Part shown: positions 1 through 8,350 of the stretch, piece by piece
Numbering within the stretch: the first letter of the stretch is position 1
Layout of the letters: every line of letters starts with the position of its first letter
NCBI RefSeq assembly: GCF_900100545.1
Contig: NZ_FNDP01000004.1
Coordinates: forward strand, 1 to 64,000
Length of the DNA: 64,000 bases
Origin: Pseudobutyrivibrio sp. 49
Lineage (GTDB): Bacteria; Bacillota; Clostridia; Lachnospirales; Lachnospiraceae
Direction of reading: 5' to 3'
Notes under the pieces: generated by a model
What the model was told of the DNA's origin: nothing
Seen by the model: the letters and a program-made list of their open reading frames with translations, nothing else
Databases searched by the model: none
Made by a program: the position numbers and the translations under genes

Positions 1-1
1 T

Positions 2-343
2 AAGGAATACAAAAGCTGTGGTCACATATGTGAGAAGTGTGAGTTCTTAGGACAATGTACAGCCAGCAAGAATCATGTAAAAATTGTAACTCGTCATGTC
101 TGGGAAGAATACATGGAAGCATGTGAAGATATAAGACAGACCTTAGGTATGAAAGATTTATACTCTCACAGAAAAGAAACCATTGAAAGAATCTTTGGGA
201 CAGCTAAAGAGAATCATGGTTTCAGATATACACAGATGTATGGTAAGGCGCGCATGGTAATGAAAGTCGCGCTTACCTTTGCGTGTATGAATTTAAAGAA
301 GCTAGCAAAAATACAGCAAGAATGGGAATTGAAAATAGCCTAA
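2..343 (+). CDS. IS1182-like transposase, C-terminal fragment
   Basis: This is the last 113 codons of a DDE-type transposase; the reading frame is open to the left edge, so the 5' part lies outside the window. The segment begins with a cysteine cluster (C-x5-C-x2-C-x5-C, residues CGHICEKCEFLGQC) and continues with a Glu-containing helix (HRKETIERIFGTAKEN) and a basic end, as in the C-terminal third of IS1182-family transposases. It would catalyse cut-and-paste movement of its insertion sequence. A strong hairpin follows the stop at 395-425. It is the only clear mobile-element gene here. Whether the full copy is intact cannot be judged from this window. The family assignment rests on recall of these motifs. 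Confidence 0.8.
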   Translation, partial: KEYKSCGHICEKCEFLGQCTASKNHVKIVTRHVWEEYMEACEDIRQTLGMKDLYSHRKETIERIFGTAKENHGFRYTQMYGKARMVMKVALTFACMNLKKLAKIQQEWELKIA

Positions 344-394
344 AAACAGGTCTTTTTACACAAAAATCAAAATAGAATCTTAGAAAAGAGGAAA

Positions 395-425
395 GGATGC
401 TGCAAAACTTGGTTTTGCAGCATCC
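395..425 (+). terminator. Hairpin at the end of the transposase gene
   Basis: Fourteen perfect base pairs (395-408 with 412-425) close a 3-nt loop, and the stem is followed by a short CTCTTTG run. It probably ends transposase transcription or marks the terminal structure of the insertion sequence. The T-run is short, so termination is likely but not certain. Confidence 0.6.
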
Positions 426-442
426 TCTTTGTCTACACTCTG

Positions 443-577
443 AGAGCTCTTGGATAAACCAAGAGCTCTAAAATACAATATAACAATGACAGTCGGGCTC
501 ATTTAAAGAAATCTCCTTTGGAGATTTGAGCCCTCCAGTACATTTTTGTGAAAGCTTTCAGCTTCCCCAAAAATGTA
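443..577. repeat. Three consecutive inverted repeats in an intergenic region
   Basis: Between the transposase fragment and the chemoreceptor gene (344-727) no coding region is seen. Instead there are stem-loops: 443-453 pairs with 459-469 (11 bp, loop ATAAA); 495-501 plus 509-516 pair with 520-533 around a 7-nt bulge; and 539-548 pairs with 568-577 around a loop that itself contains the palindrome TGAAAGCTTTCA (549-560). None has a convincing T-run on either strand, so they do not look like simple terminators. They may be debris of insertion-sequence ends or a small folded element. Confidence 0.55.
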
Positions 578-580
578 ATT

Positions 581-625
581 TAGAACTTACCAGCAGTAGC
601 AGCTTCCTCAACTGAAACTGCAACT
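581..625 (-). pseudogene. Remnant of the 3' end of a GGGtGRT gene
   Basis: These 45 bases match 4025-4069, the 3' end of the intact GGGtGRT gene, at 44 of 45 positions (the difference is 595 versus 4039). Read on the minus strand they still encode VAVSVEEAATAGKF and a stop. The match ends abruptly on both sides and there is no start or upstream coding sequence. The simplest reading is that a second copy, or part of one, was destroyed during rearrangement near the neighbouring insertion sequence. Confidence 0.75.
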
Positions 626-667
626 TACATTATTCATGTCATTGTTTGAAACAATTGCATAGATAAT

Positions 668-692
668 AAATGCAGCTAGAATAACTGCATTT
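668..692 (-). terminator. Possible terminator of the chemoreceptor gene
   Basis: An 8-bp stem (668-675 with 685-692) lies about 35 nt past the chemoreceptor stop codon in the direction of transcription and is followed by ATTATCT. A further small inverted repeat (711-718 with 721-728) overlaps the stop codon. Neither has a proper T-run, so the assignment is weak. Confidence 0.35.
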
Positions 693-727
693 ACAACAAT
701 ATTTTGGAAGGTAATTGAAATCAATTA

Positions 728-2452
728 CTAAATCTTTGTAAAAATAGCTGTTTCCTCTTCAAGCTCTCCAGCTATCTTCTGGTTCTCGTCCATACGTTTA
801 GAAATATTATCCATATCATATACCAGATTCTGAGTGCTTTCGGCTGCAGAAGAAACGCCCTTAACACCATCTTCTATGGCCGAGGTAATACTACTAATGG
901 ATTCTGCTATCTCAGTGAATGTATCTTTAAATCCTTCTGTTATATCAGTAAAATCAGCCATAACCGATTCAATATAATCAGCATTATCCTTATACTTTTC
1001 ACCATCTTCTACGAAACGTTCAAATTCTGGAAGAATAGAATTCTGCATGTAATCTACCAACTCATTTGCATTATCTGCGAGGTTATGAACCGCATTAACT
1101 ACTACAGAGTTAATCTCCTGAATATTAGCAGCAGTCTGACGGCTGTTTTCTGCAAGACCACCAATCTCATCTGCAACAACAGCAAAACCTTTTCCTGCCT
1201 CTCCCGCTCTGGCAGCTTCAATTGAAGCATTTAAAGAAAGCAAATTGGTCTGGCTTGCGATACTCATAATATCATCTGTAAGTGAGTTTACCTGATCTAC
1301 ACTTTGGCTATCTGTAATAGCCTGATTTAAAGCTGCAAGAATGTTATCAACCTTTTTATTTGTTTCATCCATGTTCTCTCGAGCATTCTGTTCCATAACA
1401 TCAGCATGCTCCTTCATAGTCTTAGAATATTCGTTGATTTCACGGCTCTTATTCGCCATCTCATCAACTTCGATTCTTACCTGCTCTGTGTTGTTATTTA
1501 TCATGCCAGCACTATTTGCCACCTCCTGCATGGTAGCAGAAAGCTCTTCTGTTAATGCTGACAAATCCGAAGCACTGTCATTTGATGTTTTGACACTTCC
1601 CATAACATCATTAACTACCTTGTCCATGGCTGTTGAATTGTTAGTAATCATGATAAAAATACCCTGAAGACGTTCTATAAACTCATTAATACCACGACTA
1701 AGCATTCCTATTTCATCGTTGGACTCAATAGTTAATCTTCTTGTCAAATCACCTTCTCTACTATTTATACCATCAATAATTTCATGGAGTTCTGATTCTG
1801 CCTTAGTAACAGGGCGCAATATTTTTCTTGCAACAACTATAACAGCCGCAATTACTGAAATTATACTTATAATTACAATTATCAAACTTGCAAAACTTGC
1901 AACCATGTTTGCGGTAGATAAAGCCTGTCTTTGAACATCTGATTCAGTGTGAATTGCTGCAATGACATTATCTATATCCTGATTAAGTTTCTGTGCACTT
2001 TCAGCTACCTGTCCGTTTGCAGTAGCATATGCATCCTTCGTTCTCTGATTAGCACTCTGTGCCAGAAGAATCATTATAGAATCCTTAAAGCTTTGGAAGT
2101 CAGCTTTCATAGTTTCAAAATTTGTATCTTCAGCCGCAAACTGATTTCCATACTCGACCATGGCATTATCTAATACAGCTTCCTCTTCTTCTATCTTTGA
2201 TACCACTGAAGTCATTGTCTCAAAATCAGTAGCAACAATATGAGAAAGAGCAAGTGAATGAATATCCTTTGCTGTTTGGCCAATTGTATCAAGTTCTGTA
2301 ATAGCAACCATATATTCATCTGCAATTTTTGTAGCAGTATGATTAACCTTGCTCAAATTAAAGAGTGCCATAACATTAGAAAAAATAGATAGAATTCCCA
2401 ATAAAAGGACTGGGATTAAAATATATAATCTAATACTTGTTTTCTTACTCAT
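728..2452 (-). CDS. Methyl-accepting chemotaxis protein
   Basis: A 574-residue transmembrane chemoreceptor that would control CheA kinase activity in response to an extracellular ligand. It has a first membrane segment at about residues 9-31, an extracellular helical ligand domain of about 150 residues (four-helix-bundle type), a second membrane segment at about 184-207, a HAMP domain, and a long cytoplasmic coiled coil. The conserved hairpin tip ([19 protein letters not shown], about residues 397-415) that contacts CheA/CheW is present. The start is supported by GGAGGG 7 nt upstream. It lies 12 nt downstream of a gene for a solute-binding lipoprotein and is probably co-transcribed with it, which suggests that the lipoprotein presents the ligand. 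No other che genes are in the window. Confidence 0.93.
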   Translation of the reverse strand: MSKKTSIRLYILIPVLLLGILSIFSNVMALFNLSKVNHTATKIADEYMVAITELDTIGQTAKDIHSLALSHIVATDFETMTSVVSKIEEEEAVLDNAMVEYGNQFAAEDTNFETMKADFQSFKDSIMILLAQSANQRTKDAYATANGQVAESAQKLNQDIDNVIAAIHTESDVQRQALSTANMVASFASLIIVIISIISVIAAVIVVARKILRPVTKAESELHEIIDGINSREGDLTRRLTIESNDEIGMLSRGINEFIERLQGIFIMITNNSTAMDKVVNDVMGSVKTSNDSASDLSALTEELSATMQEVANSAGMINNNTEQVRIEVDEMANKSREINEYSKTMKEHADVMEQNARENMDETNKKVDNILAALNQAITDSQSVDQVNSLTDDIMSIASQTNLLSLNASIEAARAGEAGKGFAVVADEIGGLAENSRQTAANIQEINSVVVNAVHNLADNANELVDYMQNSILPEFERFVEDGEKYKDNADYIESVMADFTDITEGFKDTFTEIAESISSITSAIEDGVKGVSSAAESTQNLVYDMDNISKRMDENQKIAGELEEETAIFTKI

Positions 2453-2464
2453 CCTGACGCCCTC

Positions 2465-3892
2465 CTATTGCTTATTTTCCTCTGAATTTTCTGTTGTAGT
2501 TTCTTCTATAATTTCCTCTGTTGTTTCTTCTGTTGTCTCTTCTGTAGCTTCTTCTACAACATCTTCAGTTGCTTCTTCTTTATTTTCTTCTGGAGCAGCT
2601 TCACCTTCTTCTGTTACCAGGTCACCAGTGGATTCCTCTCCAGTAATTTCTGTTACCATTTCATTTAAAAGAACCTGAACATCTTTACCCGAAGGATTAC
2701 CCTGGCTCATAAGCGTTCCAAAGTTAGCTGCCGGATCCCAATAGGTTCCGCCAACTCTCTGCAAGCTTGAATATTCTGCCTGCTGTTGTAATGCCTGAAT
2801 AGCTTTAGATTCTGCAACAGCACCTGCGCCTGAAGCATTTGTATTAGATGGTCCCTGTCCTCTCATTTCAAATCTTAAAGTCTGATTTTGCTCATTGGTC
2901 ATCCAATCTGCAAATTTCGCTGCCCAAGCCTGATTTTTAGAATAAGAATTAACGCCTACAAGCTTATATCCTGCATAGTTGGACATCTGAACCTGCTGTC
3001 CTGCCACAGTATACGTAGGAAGCTTGCATGCAGCATAATTATCACCCCAAGCTTCCTTTATTCCATTTTCATCCCAAATACCACTAACACCAGCAGCAAA
3101 GGTGCCATCAGCTGCCCCACCTACAAATCCATCATTACTCTCACATGTAAATGCTGGATTTCTACCAATTGCAGCCATAGCCTCTGCAACATCTCTACCA
3201 GTTATATTTGTGTATTTTGCATTCCAATTGCAGTAGGTAGAAATTCCGTCATCATTAAGACCAATCTCCATGTCTGTATTTCCAAAAAACGCATACATGT
3301 ACCAACCAGAATTCATCTCCATAAATACCTTTTGTCCTGCAGCACCTGCAGCTGCCATAAGACTATCCATAGACTGAACTGCTTCATCACTTATAACCGC
3401 TTTATTATAAAATAAGAAATATCCATTATCTGCTGTCAATGGGTAAGCATATAATGTTCCATTTACGGAAGCAGCGTCACTTGCAGCTGCTAAATTTCTA
3501 CCTGAAATCTCACTGTCATTTTCAACTTTTTTAAGGACACCAGAAGCAACTAAAGCCATGAGCTGATCATCAGCAAAAGTGAATACATCTGGAGCATTTA
3601 ACACATCTCCAAGTATTTCATCCTTAGCACTGGATTCACTATGAGCCTCAAAGGTAATATTGAAATTTGCCATACTACCATACTCTTTAATGAAGCCACT
3701 GATTATTTGATTAACCAGCTCTTCATCTTCATCGGCTCCCCAAACTCTTAGAGAAACATCACCCGATGGCAATCCAGTCTCTTCCTCAGGAGCTTCGGCT
3801 GTTGCTGCAGTCTCCTCCTTGGAACCACATCCTGCGAAAAGAGCTGTGATTAACAATAAAGAAACAAAAAAACTAAAAAACCTTTTGCTCAT
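2465..3892 (-). CDS. Extracellular solute-binding lipoprotein (maltose-type), no transporter genes
   Basis: A 475-residue periplasmic-type binding protein of the extracellular solute-binding family 1 (MalE-like), anchored as a lipoprotein: the signal peptide ends in LFAGC. It would bind an oligosaccharide or similar solute outside the cell. The ATG at 3892 is chosen because AGGAGG lies 7 nt upstream; an in-frame upstream start at 3913 has no ribosome site. The last 55 or so residues form an acidic tail dominated by Glu and Thr (EEATEETTEETTEEI and similar), unusual for the family. No ABC permease or ATPase genes are adjacent; instead a chemoreceptor gene follows 12 nt downstream, so the pair may serve sensing rather than uptake (inference). 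Confidence 0.85.
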   Translation of the reverse strand: MSKRFFSFFVSLLLITALFAGCGSKEETAATAEAPEEETGLPSGDVSLRVWGADEDEELVNQIISGFIKEYGSMANFNITFEAHSESSAKDEILGDVLNAPDVFTFADDQLMALVASGVLKKVENDSEISGRNLAAASDAASVNGTLYAYPLTADNGYFLFYNKAVISDEAVQSMDSLMAAAGAAGQKVFMEMNSGWYMYAFFGNTDMEIGLNDDGISTYCNWNAKYTNITGRDVAEAMAAIGRNPAFTCESNDGFVGGAADGTFAAGVSGIWDENGIKEAWGDNYAACKLPTYTVAGQQVQMSNYAGYKLVGVNSYSKNQAWAAKFADWMTNEQNQTLRFEMRGQGPSNTNASGAGAVAESKAIQALQQQAEYSSLQRVGGTYWDPAANFGTLMSQGNPSGKDVQVLLNEMVTEITGEESTGDLVTEEGEAAPEENKEEATEDVVEEATEETTEETTEEIIEETTTENSEENKQ

Positions 3893-3936
3893 AGAAAAAC
3901 CTCCTACATGCATAAATCAATTGATAGCAATACAAT

Positions 3937-3963
3937 AGCATATAAATGTTACAGAATTGTCAA
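3937..3963 (-). promoter_or_regulatory. Putative sigma-A promoter for the binding-protein/chemoreceptor pair
   Basis: A perfect TTGACA -35 lies at 3958-3963 (minus strand) and a TATGCT -10 at 3937-3942, with a 15-nt spacer. The spacer is short, so the exact -10 is uncertain. It sits between the terminator of the upstream operon and the ATG at 3892. Confidence 0.45.
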
Positions 3964-3971
3964 CAAGGGCA

Positions 3972-4007
3972 ATAAAAAAGAGCCCTCAGGAAGCCTGAGA
4001 GCTCTTT
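3972..4007 (-). terminator. Rho-independent terminator after the GGGtGRT operon
   Basis: A 14-bp stem with one mismatch (3977-3990 with 3994-4007) and a 3-nt loop is followed on the minus strand by a run of T. It lies 17 nt past the GGGtGRT stop codon. Confidence 0.88.
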
Positions 4008-4023
4008 AAAAATTTAAGTATAA

Positions 4024-5034
4024 TTAGAACTTACCAGCTGTAGCAGCTTCCTCAACTGAAACTGCAACTGCAACTGTAGCACCAACCATTGGGTTGTTAC
4101 CCATACCGATAAGACCCATCATCTCAACGTGTGCAGGAACTGAAGATGAACCAGCGAACTGAGCATCTGAGTGCATACGTCCAAGAGTATCTGTCATACC
4201 GTATGAAGCAGGACCTGCTGCCATGTTATCTGGGTGAAGTGTACGTCCTGTACCACCACCTGAAGCAACTGAGAAGTACTTCTTACCAAGGTCTACGCAC
4301 TCCTTCTTGTATGTACCAGCTACTGGATGCTGGAAACGTGTAGGGTTTGTAGAGTTACCTGTGATAGAAACACCAACGTTCTCATGGTGCATGATAGCAA
4401 CACCTTCCTGAACATCATCAGCGCCGTAGCACTTAACTGTTGCACGAAGACCATTTGAGTATGCCTTCTCAGAAACGATGTTAAGCTTTGCTTCCTTATA
4501 ATCGTACTTTGTCTCAACAAATGTGAAACCGTTGATACGTGAGATAATCTGTGCAGCATCCTTACCAAGACCGTTAAGGATAACACGAAGAGGCTTCTGA
4601 CGAACCTTGTTAGCCTTCTCAGCGATACCGATAGCACCCTCAGCTGCAGCGAATGACTCGTGACCTGCGAGGAAGCAGAAGCACTCTGTCTCCTCCTCAA
4701 GGAGCATCTTTCCAAGGTTACCATGACCAAGACCTACCTTACGGTGATCAGCAACAGAACCTGGAATACAGAAAGACTGAAGTCCCTCTCCGATTGCAGC
4801 AGCTGCATCAGCAGCCTTACGGCAATTCTTCTTAATAGCGATTGCAGCACCTACAGTGTAAGCCCAGCAAGCGTTCTCGAAGCAGATAGGCTGAATCTTC
4901 TTTACCTGCTCGTATACATCAAGACCAGCGTCCTTTGTAATCTTCTCAGCTTCTTCGATTGAGCTGATACCATACTTATTAAGAACAGCATTGATCTGAT
5001 CAATTCTTCTCTCATATGATTCAAATAAAGCCAT
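4024..5034 (-). CDS. GGGtGRT protein
   Basis: A 336-residue protein containing the signature GGGTGRT (in VASGGGTGRTLHPDN) that names this family of anaerobic bacteria. Its biochemical function is, as far as I know, not established. It is soluble with no membrane segment or signal peptide. The start is supported by GGAG 8 nt upstream. It is the second gene of a two-gene operon, 21 nt behind a NifU/SufU-like scaffold gene, and the two genes usually travel together, which points to iron-sulfur or metal chemistry (inference from family knowledge). Its 3' end is duplicated as a remnant at 581-625. Identification of the family is firm; the role is not. Confidence 0.92.
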   Translation of the reverse strand: MALFESYERRIDQINAVLNKYGISSIEEAEKITKDAGLDVYEQVKKIQPICFENACWAYTVGAAIAIKKNCRKAADAAAAIGEGLQSFCIPGSVADHRKVGLGHGNLGKMLLEEETECFCFLAGHESFAAAEGAIGIAEKANKVRQKPLRVILNGLGKDAAQIISRINGFTFVETKYDYKEAKLNIVSEKAYSNGLRATVKCYGADDVQEGVAIMHHENVGVSITGNSTNPTRFQHPVAGTYKKECVDLGKKYFSVASGGGTGRTLHPDNMAAGPASYGMTDTLGRMHSDAQFAGSSSVPAHVEMMGLIGMGNNPMVGATVAVAVSVEEAATAGKF

Positions 5035-5055
5035 TTTAGTTTCTCCTTTCCTTTA

Positions 5056-5748
5056 TTATTCCTGACGTGGATCGATAATCTTAACAGCATCGTCAACACG
5101 ACCGTACTGGCCCTTTGCCTTCTCCCATGCTGTGTTAGGATCATCACCCTTCTTAATGAAGTCTGTCATCTTTCCAAGAGAAACAAACTGGTATCCGATA
5201 ACTTCGTTATCAGCATCAAGTGCGATACCTGTTACATAGCCTTCAGCCATCTCAAGGTAACGAACACCCTTTTCCTTTGTTGCGTACATTGTACCAACCT
5301 GTGAACGAAGACCCTTTCCAAGATCCTCAAGACCAGCACCAACTGCAAGTCCGTCATCAGAGAATGCAGACTGTGTACGTCCGTAAACGATCTGAAGGAA
5401 AAGCTCTCTCATAGCTGTATTGATAGCATCGCAAACAAGGTCTGTATTAAGAGCCTCAAGGATTGTCTTTCCCTGAAGAATCTCTGCAGCCATAGCTGCT
5501 GAATGTGTCATACCTGAGCAACCAATTGTCTCAACAAGTGCTTCCTCAATAACACCATTCTTAACATTTAAAGATAATTTGCAGGCACCCTGCTGTGGAG
5601 CACACCAGCCGACACCGTGTGTGAAACCGCTAATATCAGAAATCTGCTTAGCGTGTACCCATTTTCCCTCCTCAGGGATAGGAGCTGGTTCATGCTTTGC
5701 GCCCTTTGCTACAGGACACATGTTTTCTACTTCTTTTGTGTAAATCAT
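5056..5748 (-). CDS. Iron-sulfur cluster assembly scaffold-like protein (GGGtGRT partner)
   Basis: A 230-residue protein related to the NifU/SufU N-terminal scaffold fold, the type found next to GGGtGRT genes. Visible cysteines that could hold a cluster are in ENMCPVAKGA, GWCAPQQGACKL, ETIGCSGMTH and DLVCDAI. It probably binds or transfers an iron-sulfur cluster in the cytoplasm. The ATG at 5748 is chosen because AGGAG lies 7 nt upstream; the longer frame to 5784 has no ribosome site. It is the first gene of the operon with the GGGtGRT gene 21 nt downstream. A perfect 22-bp palindrome lies about 80 bp upstream and may be an operator. Confidence 0.85.
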   Translation of the reverse strand: MIYTKEVENMCPVAKGAKHEPAPIPEEGKWVHAKQISDISGFTHGVGWCAPQQGACKLSLNVKNGVIEEALVETIGCSGMTHSAAMAAEILQGKTILEALNTDLVCDAINTAMRELFLQIVYGRTQSAFSDDGLAVGAGLEDLGKGLRSQVGTMYATKEKGVRYLEMAEGYVTGIALDADNEVIGYQFVSLGKMTDFIKKGDDPNTAWEKAKGQYGRVDDAVKIIDPRQE

Positions 5749-5825
5749 TGTAGAACTCCTTTCTTCGTTCGATATAATGACCATTAAAATGTAATTGCTA
5801 CTTACATTAATGACATAATTTGGAA

Positions 5826-5847
5826 CGTGCTTATGTACATAAGCACG
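5826..5847. promoter_or_regulatory. Perfect 22-bp palindrome upstream of the GGGtGRT operon
   Basis: The half-site CGTGCTTATGT (5826-5836) is followed directly by its exact reverse complement. No loop and no T-run follow on the minus strand, so it looks more like a dimeric-regulator site than a terminator. It lies 78-99 bp upstream of the first start codon of the operon. A smaller repeat, GAGAA-N4-TTCTC, lies beside it at about 5853-5866. Confidence 0.5.
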
Positions 5848-5923
5848 CTATCGAGAATATTTTCTCATTTTTTGTTTATTTAGTAAAGTACTCTTTTGCA
5901 CTTTTTGTTAAAAATTTGACTAA

Positions 5924-5946
5924 GAGTTATGCATAGAACCTAACTC
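5924..5946 (-). terminator. Weak terminator candidate after signalling cassette 1
   Basis: A 6-bp stem (5924-5929 with 5941-5946) lies just past the stop of the last gene of the cassette and is followed by TTAGTCAAATTTTT on the minus strand. The stem is short, so this is tentative. Confidence 0.3.
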
Positions 5947-5952
5947 ATCATT

Positions 5953-8334
5953 CTATTCATAAATTCTAATGTCAGTAATGGCACATTGGTCACCTGTAAT
6001 AGAAAAATATAGTTTTTCTGGCATAAGAAGAAACATAGTTTTATTCTTGATTTTAAAATCAGAATTTTCAATGGCCATCTCCAGAGTGTCGCCAGATATC
6101 CTAAACGAAATATGGCAGTCCATTCCCTTTTTATTTTTCTCTTTCCAAGTATCCCAATTCTTAAACTCCCTAGTTTTTTTAACTGTAGGATCATTGGTAG
6201 CAAGTGTTGAATCACTCTTTAGTTCACCATTCATTTGAATAAGAGCATATTCCAAATAATTTTCCCCATCAACCTTGCCATCATCTGAAGAGTACACGAC
6301 TATAAAGGGGCAATTCCAAATGAAATTTGCCATTGGAAGGCTCATTGTATGGAATTCACAATTCAATCCATCCGTTATAAGAGTACCAACAGACGATGCC
6401 GAACGGAAACGATCAATCTGAAGATTAGGTAAATCTCCTTCAAGTCTGTAAATGTAATTGTTGGCTGGAGCAATTCGTGTGAACTGATCATCTGTAAATA
6501 TCTCTTCTGTACGTTCTATATTAATGTTACTAATATTACAATATTCACCTGTGATGCCTATATAGGCGTACTTTGAATTCTCAGGTAAAGCCATAATAAC
6601 ATCTATAACTTCAGAATCACTTGATATGCTTATCTTTAGATGATCCCCACATTTAGCTGCAGTCATCTCATAGGCAGCACCGTAAAACTCCGAAATGCTT
6701 CCACTTTTTTGAGAAATTGTAACTTCCATGTTCTTAGCCTTAGTGGAATTATAGTGCCCATTAAACCAAATCTCCCCAAATTCTAAATAACCAAACGCGC
6801 TTATACTCTTCTCATCAGAATGGATTCTTCCATCGTAAGCATCAAAAACAATAATTGAAGGTGCCGAAAATCCCGTTGGCGAATCGCTATTAAGGCTCCA
6901 TTCAAAACCGATTTTTGTAAACTTATCATCAATAAGAATTCCCTTTGTAACATTACTTCTATATTCATTAACAGAGAGGTATTCATCAGGCTTATTATCT
7001 ATATCTTCCACATTTTCACGTAACTTATAGTCCTTATCGCTGTCAATAAGACTAATCATAATAGCTGCAAAACGTGGATCAAATGTTGTTCCTGATTTTT
7101 TTAAAAATTCTTCTCTAACAATCACTTGAGGATACGCATCCCTGTCACTTTTTCTTGAAGTCATATTGTCATAATAATCTGCAACAGCAATTATTCTGGC
7201 TATCTCTGGAATCTCATCACCTTTTAAGTGGTCAGGATATCCACTTCCATCATATCTTTCATGATGATAATGTGCTCCATCCTTTAAGAAAGGATATTCT
7301 GTGATATTAGACAATATATCCGCACCAATAATTGTTTCTCTTCTATAAATCTTCAATTCTTCTTCATTTAGATTGTTTCTTTTGTTTAAGATGCTTTCAG
7401 GAAGACCAACTTTTCCAATATCATGTAACAGTGCAGCATAATATATTTCATCACATTCTTTGTCACTTTTACCGCAGGTTTTAGCAATAGCTTTTGCATA
7501 ATTTGCAACACGAGTAGAATGGCCCAATGTAAATACATCCTTAGCCTCAATAGCCCCCATGAAAGCAGATGATGTCTGATAGAAAAGACGTTGCATACTC
7601 TCCTGCTCTTTTTTCAAAAAGTCAATCTCGCTACGCTTGCCCTCCTCCATTTCTCGATTAAGCTTAAATAAAGCTACTACGTAAATAAATATGCAAGTTA
7701 TAATAATTCCTATATTGGTCATTGATGTTCCTGCTATAAATAATTGAGCAATTGAGCAGATTAAAGGAACAACAATAAAAAGAGTATTTGAAAGATTAAT
7801 TATCCAATCTAAATATCTTTTATATTTTATAATTGCAGTCAATTGAATCAAAGGCACGAAGAATGGGAAAATATAACTTATAATATATCCCGGTCCTCTG
7901 CTATAATTATTATTTGAATCAAATGTATAATATATTCCTGATAAGCCACAGAAAATACAAAGTATAATTCCAATAATCATAAATATCGTGCAAAAATCCA
8001 GTCGTAGCGGAGTCTTCTTCATCTTTCCATCATTCTTATATAAATCAATAAGATATAGATTGAATGCCAATACAATAACATCAGTAAATAGGTAATCCAT
8101 GAAAATAGCAAGACGATGCATGAAAACACCTAATTGGGATATATCACCATTGTAGAAGTATGAAAGTCTATCAGAATAAAGCAAAGTCATTGCGCTTAGT
8201 TCCAAAAACAACAGCGTAATTCTTCTGCTTAATGGCAAAGCTCTAGCTACAACAACAAAAATTGCTATTGTTCCGCATATACTGCTTAGAGCCAGCATCA
8301 GATCCAATTGATGTTTGATAAAAAATTCTAACAT
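5953..8334 (-). CDS. 7TM HD-GYP protein with tandem C-terminal modules
   Basis: A 793-residue membrane protein predicted to hydrolyse cyclic di-GMP. Seven hydrophobic segments fill residues 1-225, followed by a coiled-coil linker and an HD-GYP domain at about 255-400. The catalytic set looks complete: GHSTRV, LLHDIGKVGLP, YHHERYDGSGYP and IIAVADYYD. Residues from about 440 to the end form two copies of an unrecognised module, seen by paired motifs YLEFGEIWFNG / YLEYALIQMNG and ITGEYCNISNINI / ITGDQCAITDIRI. It is the last gene of a three-gene cassette, 16 nt after the hybrid kinase. Its paralogue at 54487-56847 has the same layout but a damaged HD site. The enzymatic assignment follows the family; the role of the C-terminal half is unknown. 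Confidence 0.85.
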   Translation of the reverse strand: MLEFFIKHQLDLMLALSSICGTIAIFVVVARALPLSRRITLLFLELSAMTLLYSDRLSYFYNGDISQLGVFMHRLAIFMDYLFTDVIVLAFNLYLIDLYKNDGKMKKTPLRLDFCTIFMIIGIILCIFCGLSGIYYTFDSNNNYSRGPGYIISYIFPFFVPLIQLTAIIKYKRYLDWIINLSNTLFIVVPLICSIAQLFIAGTSMTNIGIIITCIFIYVVALFKLNREMEEGKRSEIDFLKKEQESMQRLFYQTSSAFMGAIEAKDVFTLGHSTRVANYAKAIAKTCGKSDKECDEIYYAALLHDIGKVGLPESILNKRNNLNEEELKIYRRETIIGADILSNITEYPFLKDGAHYHHERYDGSGYPDHLKGDEIPEIARIIAVADYYDNMTSRKSDRDAYPQVIVREEFLKKSGTTFDPRFAAIMISLIDSDKDYKLRENVEDIDNKPDEYLSVNEYRSNVTKGILIDDKFTKIGFEWSLNSDSPTGFSAPSIIVFDAYDGRIHSDEKSISAFGYLEFGEIWFNGHYNSTKAKNMEVTISQKSGSISEFYGAAYEMTAAKCGDHLKISISSDSEVIDVIMALPENSKYAYIGITGEYCNISNINIERTEEIFTDDQFTRIAPANNYIYRLEGDLPNLQIDRFRSASSVGTLITDGLNCEFHTMSLPMANFIWNCPFIVVYSSDDGKVDGENYLEYALIQMNGELKSDSTLATNDPTVKKTREFKNWDTWKEKNKKGMDCHISFRISGDTLEMAIENSDFKIKNKTMFLLMPEKLYFSITGDQCAITDIRIYE

Positions 8335-8350
8335 CCTTCTTTCATCCTCT

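Noticed and set aside
2349-2678. Plus-strand Ser/Val-rich frame
   Set aside because: It is the complement of the acidic Glu/Thr tail of the binding lipoprotein; the low-complexity codons keep the other strand open.
4320-4730. Alternative minus-strand frame inside the GGGtGRT gene
   Set aside because: It lies entirely within a conserved gene, has arginine/serine-rich unlikely composition and no ribosome site.
5826-5847. Terminator for signalling cassette 1
   Set aside because: The palindrome has no loop and no T-run in the minus direction and lies more than 100 bp past the stop codon.
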